Shown: one piece after another, positions 1 to 7,597 of the stretch
Numbering within the stretch: the first letter of the stretch is position 1
How the letters are laid out: the number at the start of each line of letters is the position of its first letter
NCBI GenBank assembly: GCA_037139095.1
Contig: JBAXHD010000031.1
Location: forward strand, 1-32,336
Direction of reading: 5' to 3'
From: WLMZ01 sp037139095
Lineage (GTDB): Bacteria; Actinomycetota; Acidimicrobiia; Acidimicrobiales; Ilumatobacteraceae
DNA: 32,336 nucleotides
Notes under the pieces: generated by a model
Told to the model about the DNA's origin: nothing
What the model saw: the letters and a program-made list of their open reading frames with translations, nothing else
The model's database searches: none
Program-made: the position numbers and the translations under genes

Positions 1-463
1 TCTCAAAACTGCCAAGGCGCTGATCGAGAAAGTCTTCGGTTTCGTGACGAAGGCGACGCGAATCTGTCTCGGCGGCCTCGATGATTTGACGAGCACGCTG
101 CTCGGCAGCGCGAACCACTTCGGTGCGCTGCACCATGCGTTCGGCCTGCACTCGCGCAGCTTCGAGCATTTCGTCGGCTTCGCGGCGGGTCTTGGCGACG
201 AACTCTTGGCGCTCTTTGAGCATCCAGCGGGCCTGACGCAGTTCGTCGGGCAGTCGTTCGAGTGCGCTCTCGAGCATGTCGACAACTTCGGCTCGGTCGA
301 TTCGCGGCGACGAGGACAGCGGCATTGTGGGAGCGCTGTGAATGACGTCGGCAGCGCGGCGCACCAATGACTCGGCGTCGCCCACAACGCCCAAGCGTGA
401 GTAGCTATCGGTCTCGTTGTCGTTGTCTTCGAGCAGGTCGTCGTCTTGGTCGTCGTAGTTCAT
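1..463 (-). CDS. DivIVA/SepIVA-like coiled-coil protein (C-terminus cut by window edge)
   Basis: The minus-strand frame is open from an ATG at 463 to the left edge, giving 154 visible residues with no stop. The N-terminus is very acidic (D/E-rich for about 20 residues). From about residue 55 the protein is charged and heptad-like, rich in Glu, Arg, Ala and Gln (for example EADEMLEAARVQAERM), which predicts a long coiled coil. There is no signal peptide or membrane segment. Its start overlaps the coaD stop as ATGA, so it is translationally coupled behind coaD. Mycobacterial SepIVA, a DivIVA-type cell-envelope/division protein, is encoded close to coaD, and this is the most likely relative. An ATP-synthase-b-like coiled coil is a common alternative label. 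The function is inferred from context and coiled-coil character only. Confidence 0.75.
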   Translation of the reverse strand, partial: MNYDDQDDDLLEDNDNETDSYSRLGVVGDAESLVRRAADVIHSAPTMPLSSSPRIDRAEVVDMLESALERLPDELRQARWMLKERQEFVAKTRREADEMLEAARVQAERMVQRTEVVRAAEQRARQIIEAAETDSRRLRHETEDFLDQRLGSFE

Positions 464-978
464 GATGGGGACCCCGTCGGATGTGTCGCGGATTGAAAGA
501 GGCGGGCAAGTTCTGAGGCAACTGGGGCTGGCACCAGATGCGAAACGTCGCCACCGTACTGCGCGATCTCGCGCACAAAGCGACTGCTGAGGAACACCTG
601 ATCGGGGCGACACGGCACGAACACCGTGCGTACGCCCGATACAGAGTGATTGGTGTGGGCCATCTGCTGCTCGATTTCAAAGTCGCCAGCGTTGCGAAGG
701 CCTTTGAGAATGAAGTCGGCGTTGAACTGGTCGGCGGCATGAATGGCCAGACCATCGAACGCTTCAACGCTGACGCTGGGCAAGTGGGCCAAGCTGGCCC
801 GAATCATTGCGACTCGCTCGTCGATGGTGAAGATGCCCGATGGTTTCGAAGGGTTGTACATCGCCACAACGATGACCCGTCCGAAGAGTTCGACACCCTG
901 TTCGACGACATCGACATGGCCGAGATGCAGCGGATCGAAGCTGCCCGGGTACAACACGCTGGTCACGGATGAAATCAT
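460..978 (-). CDS. coaD: phosphopantetheine adenylyltransferase CoaD
   Basis: Transfers AMP from ATP to 4'-phosphopantetheine to form dephospho-CoA, the penultimate step of CoA synthesis in the cytoplasm. The protein has 172 residues, close to the usual 155-170. The nucleotidyltransferase signature is clear: YPGSFDP at residues 10-16 followed by HLGH at 18-21, the (T/H)xGH ATP site. KGLRN and the C-terminal FLSSRFVRE segment are also typical. The start is set at the ATG 6 bases after the rsmD stop; a GTG at codon 5 (position 966) is an alternative because homologues usually begin nearer the YPGSFDP motif. The 3' end overlaps the coiled-coil gene by four bases. The rsmD-coaD pair is a conserved bacterial arrangement. 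Confidence 0.96.
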   Translation of the reverse strand: MISSVTSVLYPGSFDPLHLGHVDVVEQGVELFGRVIVVAMYNPSKPSGIFTIDERVAMIRASLAHLPSVSVEAFDGLAIHAADQFNADFILKGLRNAGDFEIEQQMAHTNHSVSGVRTVFVPCRPDQVFLSSRFVREIAQYGGDVSHLVPAPVASELARLFQSATHPTGSPS

Positions 979-984
979 TGCTGC

Positions 985-1503
985 CTACGGTAACCGTTCG
1001 AGGGTAGTGATGACGGTGCGTCCGTATCTCTTGCTGCGCAACGTGACCCAACCGGCCTCGGGCTCGATCTCATGATCGGACTCAGCGACCACGAGCCCGG
1101 CTCGCAAAAACTGCAGCAGGCCATCCCAATTGGTGAAGTTGTAAGGCGGATCAACAAAGGCAATGTCGACACCGGTGATTCCAGGCGCGTAGGCCATCAC
1201 ATCGGTAGCCGCCACGTGCGAACGCGACTCGAGGCCGAGATCTTTGAGGTTGGTCTTCAACGCCAGCAGGGCGGCCCGATCACGTTCGACGAACACACAG
1301 GACTCTGCGCCGCGAGACAACGCCTCGATCCCCAACGCGCCACAACCGGCGTAGAGATCGGCGACGGTTGCGCCTTCGAGAACACCCATGCTGCCAAGCG
1401 AGTTGAACACTGCCTGGCGCACCTTGTCGGTGGTGGGTCGGGTGGAGAGTCCCTGAGGGGTCACCAATTTGCGTCCGCCCAATTCACCCGAAATCACTCG
1501 CAT
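985..1503 (-). CDS. rsmD: 16S rRNA (guanine966-N2)-methyltransferase RsmD
   Basis: SAM-dependent methyltransferase that modifies G966 of 16S rRNA. With the start at MRVISGELGG the protein has 172 residues, matching the family. The SAM-binding loop is DLYAGCGALG at residues 49-58 and the catalytic N6/N2-MTase motif DPPY is at 118-121. The frame stays open upstream to 1596, but the extra 31 residues are low-complexity and would overlap the divergent zinc-ribbon gene, so the ATG at 1503 is preferred. A TAGTCT box lies 7 bases upstream of this ATG, compatible with a leaderless or near-leaderless transcript. The gene is followed immediately by coaD. Confidence 0.95.
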   Translation of the reverse strand: MRVISGELGGRKLVTPQGLSTRPTTDKVRQAVFNSLGSMGVLEGATVADLYAGCGALGIEALSRGAESCVFVERDRAALLALKTNLKDLGLESRSHVAATDVMAYAPGITGVDIAFVDPPYNFTNWDGLLQFLRAGLVVAESDHEIEPEAGWVTLRSKRYGRTVITTLERLP

Positions 1504-1522
1504 TCCCGCAAGACTACGGGCG

Positions 1523-1702
1523 ATGGCTGAATCTGACTTGTCTCCCGAGCCCGAGATCGTGTGTGTCGATTGCGGCGGGCGGGCGTTCTTGCTCACGCAG
1601 CCACCCGAAGACGGCGTCTGGTACCCCGGAGATTTTGTCTCCTACCGATGCCAAGACTGTCTAGACCGCTGGGATCTCGTGCTCCCAGATTCGCTCGACT
1701 AG
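1523..1702 (+). CDS. small zinc-ribbon protein of unknown function
   Basis: A 59-residue protein beginning MAESDLSPEPE. It has two Cys pairs, CVDC near residue 13 and CQDC near residue 45, each spaced CxxC, which is the layout of a treble-clef or zinc-ribbon knuckle binding one zinc. Trp and aromatic residues (VWYPGDFVSYRC) lie between the pairs and the C-terminus is acidic. It is divergent from rsmD with only 19 bases between the two start codons and is followed after 4 bases by the convergent whiB stop. No obvious Shine-Dalgarno sequence is present. I do not recognise a named family. The Cys arrangement and the tight fit between flanking genes support it as a real gene. Confidence 0.72.
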   Translation: MAESDLSPEPEIVCVDCGGRAFLLTQPPEDGVWYPGDFVSYRCQDCLDRWDLVLPDSLD

Positions 1703-1706
1703 GGCG

Positions 1707-2015
1707 TTACAACAGCGACGTGGCATCGAGTCGCGGCCGAATCGCTGCGGCGGTGGTTCGAATCTGACGACGCTGACGCGCCGTAGAACCACCCCACACG
1801 CCACGTTCGTTATTGTTCACGCCTTGCTCACGACACTCGTCACGCACGGTGCACGTGGCACAAATGGCCAATGCTGGAGCTGCGTTCTCTCCTCTCACAG
1901 GAAAGAAGTTGATGTTCTGCATCCCACGGCACGCTGCTTGGGTATGCCACGCAGGGCGTTGTGTCAGCGATGCAAGATCGAACTCGTACGTGTTGGCTGG
2001 ATCGTCTCTAAACAT
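1707..2015 (-). CDS. WhiB-family iron-sulfur transcriptional regulator
   Basis: WhiB proteins bind a 4Fe-4S cluster and act with the primary sigma factor; they are confined to actinobacteria and their phages. The 102-residue protein has the four expected Cys ligands at C29, C52, C55 and C61 (C-X22-C-X2-C-X5-C) and the turn motif GVWGG at 72-76. A basic C-terminal segment (TARQRRQIR) fits DNA contact. The ATG at 2015 is chosen because GTGGGAATC precedes it and the WhiB domain starts soon after; the longer open frame to 2177 would add 54 non-conserved residues. Three direct repeats with an 11-base period lie 36-66 bases upstream. The paralogue type (WhiB1-7) cannot be assigned by eye. Confidence 0.93.
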   Translation of the reverse strand: MFRDDPANTYEFDLASLTQRPAWHTQAACRGMQNINFFPVRGENAAPALAICATCTVRDECREQGVNNNERGVWGGSTARQRRQIRTTAAAIRPRLDATSLL

Positions 2016-2050
2016 GATTCCCACACCAGATACATCGGCGCGTCTGTGCC

Positions 2051-2081
2051 GAACTTGAGGGGAACTTGAGAAAAGTTTGAG
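2051..2081 (-). promoter_or_regulatory. three 11-base-spaced direct repeats upstream of whiB
   Basis: Reading the minus strand, three copies of a CTCAA(G/A)(T/C)T(C/T) element occur with starts exactly 11 bases apart (plus-strand GAACTTGAG at 2051 and 2062, AAGTTTGAG at 2073). The array lies between the stop of the repeat-protein gene and whiB, just upstream of a possible -10 (TATCTG). One-helical-turn direct repeats are the usual binding layout of OmpR/PhoB-family response regulators. Binding is inferred. Confidence 0.45.
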
Positions 2082-2085
2082 AGAC

Positions 2086-3096
2086 CTACGGCAGCAGAGT
2101 GGTTGATGTAGTCGACGTGTTGTCGGCGCCGTGGCCGCCGACTGCGAGGCCGCTGTGGTCATCGATACCGTCGCCATTTGAGTCGGAGTCGTGTGCGTTC
2201 TTCACGCCATCGCCATCTTCGTCGTCGTCGTTCGCGTTACTCACACCGTCGCCATCAACGTCATCGTCGCTGCCGTTAGCGATGCCGTCGCCATCCACAT
2301 CGGGGTCGACGCCATCGAGCAGGCCGTCGCCGTCGATGTCTTTTTCGGCTGACGCGCCATTCAGTACTCCATCGCCATCAACGTCGGCGTCGCTGCCGTT
2401 GGACACGCCGTCGCCATCGACATCGGAATCAACGCCGTTCAACAAGCTGTCGCCATCGACGTCGGCGTCAACCTTGTCCTGAATGCCATCGCCATCAATG
2501 TCTTTCTCATTGATGGCTGAGTTCAACAGGCCATCGCCATCAGTGTCATCGTCGACCCCGTTCGAAAGTCCGTCGCCATCAACATCAGGGTCAGCGCCAT
2601 TCGCTACCAAGTCGCCATCAACATCGTTGTCCTTACCGTTCTTGATGCCGTCGCCGTCTACGTCTGAGTCGCTGCCGTTGGTAACACCATCGCCATCGAC
2701 ATCAAGGTCGCTGCCATTCGATGAGCCGTCGCCGTCCATGTCGGAGTCAGCGGTATTGAGCACACCGTCGCCGTCAATGTCCTTTTCTTTCTTCGACCCG
2801 TTGAGCAACGTGTCGCCATCAACATCGAGGTCGCTTCCGTTGGGGATGCCATCGCCGTCTACGTCGGGGTCGACGCCATTCAGGATGCCATCGCCATCGA
2901 TGTCGGGATCCACTTGGTTCGGAATGCCATCGCCATCGGTGTCGATCTTCGACGCGCTTGCGGCCGACACAACGTTCGAGCCAGCAACGCCCACGATGAC
3001 GGCAGGCGCCAGCACGAAGAGCGACGCCGCTCCGGCATGAATGAGTCGCTGACGCAGGCTTCTACCGGCATAACGACGAGCGGTACTTGGCAACAT
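2086..3096 (-). CDS. secreted Asp-rich calcium-binding repeat protein (thrombospondin type 3-like)
   Basis: A 336-residue exported protein. Residues 1-48 form a Sec signal peptide: an Arg-rich n-region, a hydrophobic core (AASLFVLAPAVIVGVAG) and an Ala-rich cleavage region near VSAASA. Residues 52-316 are about 20 tandem copies of a mostly 13-residue unit of the form DxDVDGDGxxNGx, the EF-loop-like calcium pattern of thrombospondin type 3 repeats but without cysteines. Three copies end in xxEK and are followed by a shorter DIDGDG copy, dividing the array into blocks. The C-terminus is short and Thr/Ser-rich, with no LPxTG or membrane anchor. A GGGGGA ribosome site precedes the ATG at 3096, so the upstream in-frame ATG at 3159 is less likely. 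Probable role: calcium-dependent surface or extracellular structural protein (inference). Confidence 0.88.
   Translation of the reverse strand: MLPSTARRYAGRSLRQRLIHAGAASLFVLAPAVIVGVAGSNVVSAASASKIDTDGDGIPNQVDPDIDGDGILNGVDPDVDGDGIPNGSDLDVDGDTLLNGSKKEKDIDGDGVLNTADSDMDGDGSSNGSDLDVDGDGVTNGSDSDVDGDGIKNGKDNDVDGDLVANGADPDVDGDGLSNGVDDDTDGDGLLNSAINEKDIDGDGIQDKVDADVDGDSLLNGVDSDVDGDGVSNGSDADVDGDGVLNGASAEKDIDGDGLLDGVDPDVDGDGIANGSDDDVDGDGVSNANDDDEDGDGVKNAHDSDSNGDGIDDHSGLAVGGHGADNTSTTSTTLLP
2149..2943 (-). repeat. tandem 39-base coding repeats (DxDGDG units)
   Basis: About 20 in-phase copies of a 39-base unit encode the calcium-type repeats of the secreted protein. The core GTCGATGGCGACGGC-type segment is strongly conserved and the linker codons vary. 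Three units carry extra codons for KKEK, INEK or SAEK. Confidence 0.9.
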
Positions 3097-3249
3097 GACT
3101 ATCCCCCAAAAGACCGAATTTCCCCCACTGGGATCGGTGCATTTCAACGACAATCGCACCCTGCCAAGTGGCGGTCAATCCAATGTTTATAAAGAGGTCG
3201 AATGTGCTACGCCAGTGCACCCGAGGGTCGTACGACTACCGACCCAGCG

Positions 3250-5379
3250 CTAGCTCTTGAACAAAAACTCTTCGTCCTCGGCGCTCAAAAGCAAACGAAC
3301 TTCGTCAAGCACCAAGGGGTGCGCAGCGAGCAGCGGGTCAGCGTCGATGATGGCGAACGCAGCCTGGCGAGCCAAGCCCACCAGCTCGCGGTCGCGACGC
3401 AACGAGGCCAACTTCAAGTCGCTGCGACCCTTTTGCATGGTGTTCATCAATGTGCCCTCACCGCGCAGATCGAGGTCTACTTCGGCGAGCTCGAAACCAT
3501 TCGTTGTCGCAACGAGCGCCTCGATTCGCGGGTTGGTGTCTTCGAGCTCGCCGGTGACCAGCCAGCACAACGACGCGTGTTGTCCGCGACCAACGCGTCC
3601 GCGGAGTTGGTGCAGCTGCGCAATGCCGAATCGGTCTGCGTCGAGGATGACCATGACCGTTGCGTTAGGTACATCGACACCAACCTCAATGACCGTGGTC
3701 GCAACTAACACATCGAGTTCGCGCAAGCGAAAGGCATTCATTACTTGTTCTTTTTCGGCCGACGACATTCGTCCGTGCAGCAGACCGATGCGCAGGCCCT
3801 TGAGGTCTTGATGCATCAAGCGTTCGAATGTCTCCTGCGCAGAGGCAGCCTCAAGCTTCTCGCTTTCGTCGATGAGTGGACACACCACGTACGCCTGGCG
3901 GCCTTCGCTGACCGCCTCGCGAACGTCGGACCACGCAGCCAACTCCATCAGCTGACCGTTGGCCCAATGAGTGACGATTGGTGTGCGCCCCGGCGGTAGT
4001 TCGTCGAGCACGCTCACATCGAGATCGCCGTACACGGTCATTGCGGCAGTGCGCGGAATTGGTGTTGCAGTCATCACGAGCACATCGGGCACCACGTCGC
4101 CCGCGCCCTTGGTTCGCAGCGCAGCGCGCTGCTCGACACCGAAGCGATGTTGCTCGTCGACAACGACTACTCCAAGGCTGTGAAACGCCACCGCATCTTG
4201 AATGAGCGCGTGAGTGCCAATAACGATGTCGACGGTGCCGTCGGCAAGACCGGCCATTACGTCTCGGCGCTCTTGGCCGCTCACTCGGTTGGTGAGCAGC
4301 TGCACGTTGAGCGCTCGCTCACCGAACAGGTTGTCGGGATCGGGCACTCGTAAGCCCTCGAGCAGCCGCCGCACACCAGTTGCGTGTTGCTCGGCAAGCA
4401 CCTCAGTTGGGGCCATGAGCGCTCCCTGATGACCGCCCTGCACCGCGCACAACATCGCCGACACAGCGACCACGGTCTTGCCTGAACCAACGTCGCCCTG
4501 CAGCAACCGATGCATTGGATGCGGGCCGCGCAGGTCGACCTCGATCTCGCCAATCGCCCGCTGCTGAGCACCGGTGAGGTCGTAGGGCAACTGAGTGTGG
4601 AACCGTCGCACCAACTCGCTGTCGGTTTCGTGGCGAATGCCGCGCTGCTCGCGCTCGAAGGCGCGCTTGCGCATCACCAGCACCGCTTGCACTCGAAACA
4701 GTTCGTCGAATGCAAGCCGCCGGCGAGCTTGTTCTTTCTCGCCGATGGTCTCGGGCAGATGAATCTGCCGCATTGCGATGGTGCGATCGATGAGTGAAAA
4801 CTCTTTGCGGATAGCGGCAGGCAATGGGTCGCCAAAGCCCCGCGCCGCACACCGGTCGAGCGCGTTTTCGACCCAGCCAGCAATCTCCCAGGTGCTGAGC
4901 TGAACCTTCTCGCTCTGCGGATAGATCGCCACAATGCGACCCGTGCGATCGCCAATGAGGTCGACAATCGGATTGGTCATCTGCAAGCCGCCGCGGTACA
5001 CCTCGGCCTTGCCGAACAACACGATCTGCAAGCCCTCGCGAAGCTGACGCTCGCGCCACGGTTGGTTGAAGAACACCACGTGCATGCGACCCGACCCGTC
5101 GCCAACTTGTGCCTCGACCATCGTGCGTCGATTACGCATCGTTCGCTTGGTTACCGAGCGCACCGTTACCAGTACGAGGGCTTCGCGACCCGCCTCAAGA
5201 TCGCTGACCCGAGCTTCGTTGGTGCGGTCGACCCAGCGGCGCGGATAGTTGGTGACCAGGTCGAGAACCGACGTGATGCCCATTTCGCCAAGCGCAGCCT
5301 GCTTCTTCTCACCGACACCTTTGAGTCGTTCGACCGGGATGTCTCGCAGTTCGCGAAGCGTGATGGGCTCGGTGGTCAC
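3250..5379 (-). CDS. recG: ATP-dependent DNA helicase RecG
   Basis: Superfamily 2 translocase that remodels stalled forks and branched DNA. The 709-residue length is in the family range. The N-terminal wedge/OB region contains VKRTMRNRRTMVEAQVGDGSG and NPIVDLIGD. Helicase motifs are Walker A GDVGSGKT at residues 295-302, the RecG-specific DEQHRFG (DEQH at 408-411), TATPIPRT, LLHGRMSSAEKEQ, and motif VI QLRGRVGRG. The C-terminal segment RSDLKLASLRRDRELVGLAR is also typical. The start codon is GTG and overlaps the stop of the upstream fakA-like gene as GTGA, so the two are translationally coupled. The last residues (LLLSAEDEEFLFKS) match the usual RecG end, so the gene is intact. Confidence 0.97.
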   Translation of the reverse strand: MTTEPITLRELRDIPVERLKGVGEKKQAALGEMGITSVLDLVTNYPRRWVDRTNEARVSDLEAGREALVLVTVRSVTKRTMRNRRTMVEAQVGDGSGRMHVVFFNQPWRERQLREGLQIVLFGKAEVYRGGLQMTNPIVDLIGDRTGRIVAIYPQSEKVQLSTWEIAGWVENALDRCAARGFGDPLPAAIRKEFSLIDRTIAMRQIHLPETIGEKEQARRRLAFDELFRVQAVLVMRKRAFEREQRGIRHETDSELVRRFHTQLPYDLTGAQQRAIGEIEVDLRGPHPMHRLLQGDVGSGKTVVAVSAMLCAVQGGHQGALMAPTEVLAEQHATGVRRLLEGLRVPDPDNLFGERALNVQLLTNRVSGQERRDVMAGLADGTVDIVIGTHALIQDAVAFHSLGVVVVDEQHRFGVEQRAALRTKGAGDVVPDVLVMTATPIPRTAAMTVYGDLDVSVLDELPPGRTPIVTHWANGQLMELAAWSDVREAVSEGRQAYVVCPLIDESEKLEAASAQETFERLMHQDLKGLRIGLLHGRMSSAEKEQVMNAFRLRELDVLVATTVIEVGVDVPNATVMVILDADRFGIAQLHQLRGRVGRGQHASLCWLVTGELEDTNPRIEALVATTNGFELAEVDLDLRGEGTLMNTMQKGRSDLKLASLRRDRELVGLARQAAFAIIDADPLLAAHPLVLDEVRLLLSAEDEEFLFKS

Positions 5380-7064
5380 TCAACCCCGAACAGATAGGGA
5401 TACAGGGGCTGGCCGCCTCGGTGAACCTCGACCTGCAGCGCGCCATGTTCGTCGGCGAGCCACGCCCGCAACGCCTCGGTGACGGAAGCGGTGGATTGAG
5501 CGCCTTCGATAATGGTGACGATTTCGCGATCTGTGGTGATGAGGTTCTCGAGTAACGCGGTTGATGCCGATAGCACCGAACCAGCGATACACACGATGCC
5601 GTCGCCACGAACGATTCCGATCCAGTCGCCAACGGTGATCTGGCCAGCGTCGCTGTTGGTGTCGCGCACCGCTTGCGTGACCTCGCCAGTTGCTACTGAT
5701 GCTGCCGCTTGGGTCATCTCAGCACCGTTGTGCTCGGCAGACTCCTCGGGGTCGTACACAACCAAGGCAGCGAGAGCCTCGGGCATGCTGCACGTAGGCA
5801 CGACCACAACGGTCTTGGTGGTGAGTGCATTGAGTTGCTCAGCCACCGGAATGATGTTCTTGTTGTTTGGCAGAACGATGACGTGAGCGGCGTTTACCGC
5901 CTCGACGGCTGCAAGCAATTCGGCGGTCGAGGGATTCAGCGTTTGGCCACCTGTGACTACGCCTTGCACGTGCAGTTGGTCGAAGAGTTCGGAGAGCCCC
6001 TCGCCGCTAGACACCGCCACTACCGCGCAGGTAACCGGCGGCATGCCGGCGGCGCTTGCCCCGCGAGGAACCATGTTTGCCGCCGAGCCGCCCTTCAGCG
6101 CGGCCTCGCGATGAGCGTGCTCTTCGGCAACCTCTTCAAACAGATCGGTCACCCGAATCTGATGGGGGCGTCCGCCGTTGTCGATTGCTGCCTCGATGGC
6201 CGCGCCGATGTCGTTGGTGTGCACGTGGCAGTTCCACAGGCCATCGCCACCCACCACCACGATTGAGTCACCGATGAGTCCCCACGATTGCTTGAACGAT
6301 TCGATGTTCGCGTCGGGCAGATCGATGAAATACATGACCTCGTAGCGCAGTTCGCTGACATCGCCTTCGCCGCGATGGGCTACCAACGCGAACGGATCGA
6401 CCGATGAATCAACAACTTCGTCTGGCACGGGCAGCGGCTCACCATCGACCACAAACAACGCTGCATCGAGCAGCAGCATGAAGCCCGCTCCACCGGCATC
6501 GACGACCCCTGCTTCTTTCAGCACAGGCAGCATGTCGGGCGTGCGATCGAGCGCCGAACGACCAGCGTCGCGAGCTGCCCGCAGCATCACCGCAAGCGAG
6601 GCACCATCGGCAGCAGAGGCCTGGGCCGCATCGGCCGACTCGCGAACCACTGTGAGAATTGTGCCTTCGATGGGCTTGAGCACCGCTTGGTATGCAGCGA
6701 GCGACGCGTTCTTTAGCGCTTCGGCCACCTTTGAGGCCGTGCCATCGCTGGCCTCTTTCATGGTGTTAGCAATGCCGCGCAGAATCTGACTGAGGATGAC
6801 CCCGCTGTTGCCGCGGGCTCCCATCAGCGATCCGTGGCTAATCGCCGTGCAGGTGGGCCCGAGGTCGGGGCTGCTGTTTTCGAGCTCGGCGACTACTGCA
6901 TCAAGGGTTCGAGCCATGTTCGTACCCGTGTCGCCATCGGGCACGGGATACACATTGAGCCGGTTGATACCGGCCGAATGAGCTTTCATAGCGTCGCGGA
7001 ATGTAATCACGGTGTTGCGCAAGGCATCCGCCGAGAGCCGTTCTAGGGTGGGCACGTACCGCAT
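5376..7064 (-). CDS. DAK2/DhaL-domain kinase, FakA/YloV-like
   Basis: A 562-residue protein of the FakA (YloV) family. FakA phosphorylates fatty acids presented by a DegV-type FakB protein. The N-terminal DhaL/DAK2 domain has the Mg-ATP motif NVYPVPDGDTGTNM, with the VPDGDTGTN core at residues 41-49, followed by SHGSLMGARGNSG and GAGFMLLLDA. The middle and C-terminal domain (YEVMYFIDLPD..., CHVHTND, LPNNKNI, VVPTCSMPEAL) is the conserved second half of the family. No DegV/FakB partner gene is in this window, so the acyl substrate is inferred from family only. The gene is upstream of and coupled to recG, an order conserved in many actinobacteria, and it is divergent from rpmB. Confidence 0.9.
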   Translation of the reverse strand: MRYVPTLERLSADALRNTVITFRDAMKAHSAGINRLNVYPVPDGDTGTNMARTLDAVVAELENSSPDLGPTCTAISHGSLMGARGNSGVILSQILRGIANTMKEASDGTASKVAEALKNASLAAYQAVLKPIEGTILTVVRESADAAQASAADGASLAVMLRAARDAGRSALDRTPDMLPVLKEAGVVDAGGAGFMLLLDAALFVVDGEPLPVPDEVVDSSVDPFALVAHRGEGDVSELRYEVMYFIDLPDANIESFKQSWGLIGDSIVVVGGDGLWNCHVHTNDIGAAIEAAIDNGGRPHQIRVTDLFEEVAEEHAHREAALKGGSAANMVPRGASAAGMPPVTCAVVAVSSGEGLSELFDQLHVQGVVTGGQTLNPSTAELLAAVEAVNAAHVIVLPNNKNIIPVAEQLNALTTKTVVVVPTCSMPEALAALVVYDPEESAEHNGAEMTQAAASVATGEVTQAVRDTNSDAGQITVGDWIGIVRGDGIVCIAGSVLSASTALLENLITTDREIVTIIEGAQSTASVTEALRAWLADEHGALQVEVHRGGQPLYPYLFGVE

Positions 7065-7081
7065 AGTACAGAACCCGTCGC

Positions 7082-7114
7082 CGATCGCTTCGATCGCTTG
7101 TTGGAGATCTCCAA
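7082..7114. promoter_or_regulatory. direct repeat plus 14-base palindrome between fakA and rpmB
   Basis: The divergent intergenic region holds two adjacent copies of CGATCGCTT (7082-7090 and 7091-7099) and then the perfect palindrome TTGGAGATCTCCAA (7101-7114). Perfect palindromes of this length between divergent genes often serve as operators. No regulator can be named. Confidence 0.35.
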
Positions 7115-7168
7115 CGCGCTGATAGCCTTTGCCGACTCGTTCGACCCTTCTGGGAAAGAGAAACGCTC

Positions 7169-7360
7169 ATGGCAGCAGTATGTGAATTATGTGGCAAAGG
7201 CCCTTCATGGGGTATGTCCGTGTCGCACTCCCACCGTCGCACCAAGCGCCGTTGGAATCCAAACATCCAGCGGGTTCGCGCCCTCGTCGGTAAGACCCCC
7301 ACACGTATGAACGTGTGCACCGGTTGCATCAAATCGGGCAAAGTCGTCAAGGCCGGCTGA
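7169..7360 (+). CDS. rpmB: 50S ribosomal protein L28
   Basis: Small, basic ribosomal large-subunit protein of 63 residues. The N-terminus MAAVCELCGKGPSWGMSVSHSH and the segment TKRRWNPNIQRVRA are diagnostic of L28. It keeps four Cys (C5, C8, C50, C53), the C+ zinc-binding form. A GGGAAAGAG ribosome site lies upstream of the ATG. It is divergent from the fakA-like gene and 12 bases ahead of a cold-shock-like gene, with one terminator after both, so rpmB and that gene probably share a transcript. Zinc-responsive C+/C- L28 switching is known in other actinobacteria, but no C- copy is visible here. Confidence 0.97.
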   Translation: MAAVCELCGKGPSWGMSVSHSHRRTKRRWNPNIQRVRALVGKTPTRMNVCTGCIKSGKVVKAG

Positions 7361-7372
7361 GGCGCCACCGTC

Positions 7373-7597
7373 ATGCAGGGCGTCATCAAGTCCTACGATC
7401 CCGGCAGCGGTGACGGCGTCGTCATCTGCGACACCAATCTGAACGACTACGACCTCGCAGCGAACGCGCTGCAAGGGTCGATCTTCCGCATGCTCCGTCA
7501 GGGACAGCGCGTGGTGTTTTCGCTCGACTCCGATGGCCGCGCCACCGCGCTGAGCCTCGGCAGCGAAGTCGACATGGGTACCCCCGATCATCACTGA
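7373..7597 (+). CDS. small cold-shock-domain-like (OB-fold) protein
   Basis: A 74-residue protein whose start MQGVIKSYDPGSGDGVV follows the cold-shock-domain layout (G-x-[IV]-K-x-Y/F-D-x-x-x-G-x-G). The second half, GQRVVFSLDSDGRATAL, matches the last strands of the CspA fold. The RNA-binding motifs are degenerate: RNP1 (normally KGFGFI) reads SGDGVVIC, and the RNP2 aromatic residues are replaced by DYDLAANAL. RNA binding, if present, must therefore differ from CspA. It lies 12 bases after rpmB without its own obvious ribosome site, and its stop codon falls inside the terminator hairpin. Probably a ribosome- or RNA-associated protein (inference). Confidence 0.8.
   Translation: MQGVIKSYDPGSGDGVVICDTNLNDYDLAANALQGSIFRMLRQGQRVVFSLDSDGRATALSLGSEVDMGTPDHH

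Noticed and set aside
2149..2943. CRISPR-like regular repeats
   Set aside because: The 39-base period is in codon phase, has no unique spacers, and encodes calcium-type repeats.
2099..3040. Ser/Pro-rich repeated open frames on the plus strand
   Set aside because: They are the reverse reading of the DxDGDG repeats; the minus frame has a signal peptide and ribosome site.
3227..3236. 10-base palindrome GTCGTACGAC downstream of recG
   Set aside because: Short, without a T-run or a flanking repeat; not enough to call a terminator or operator.
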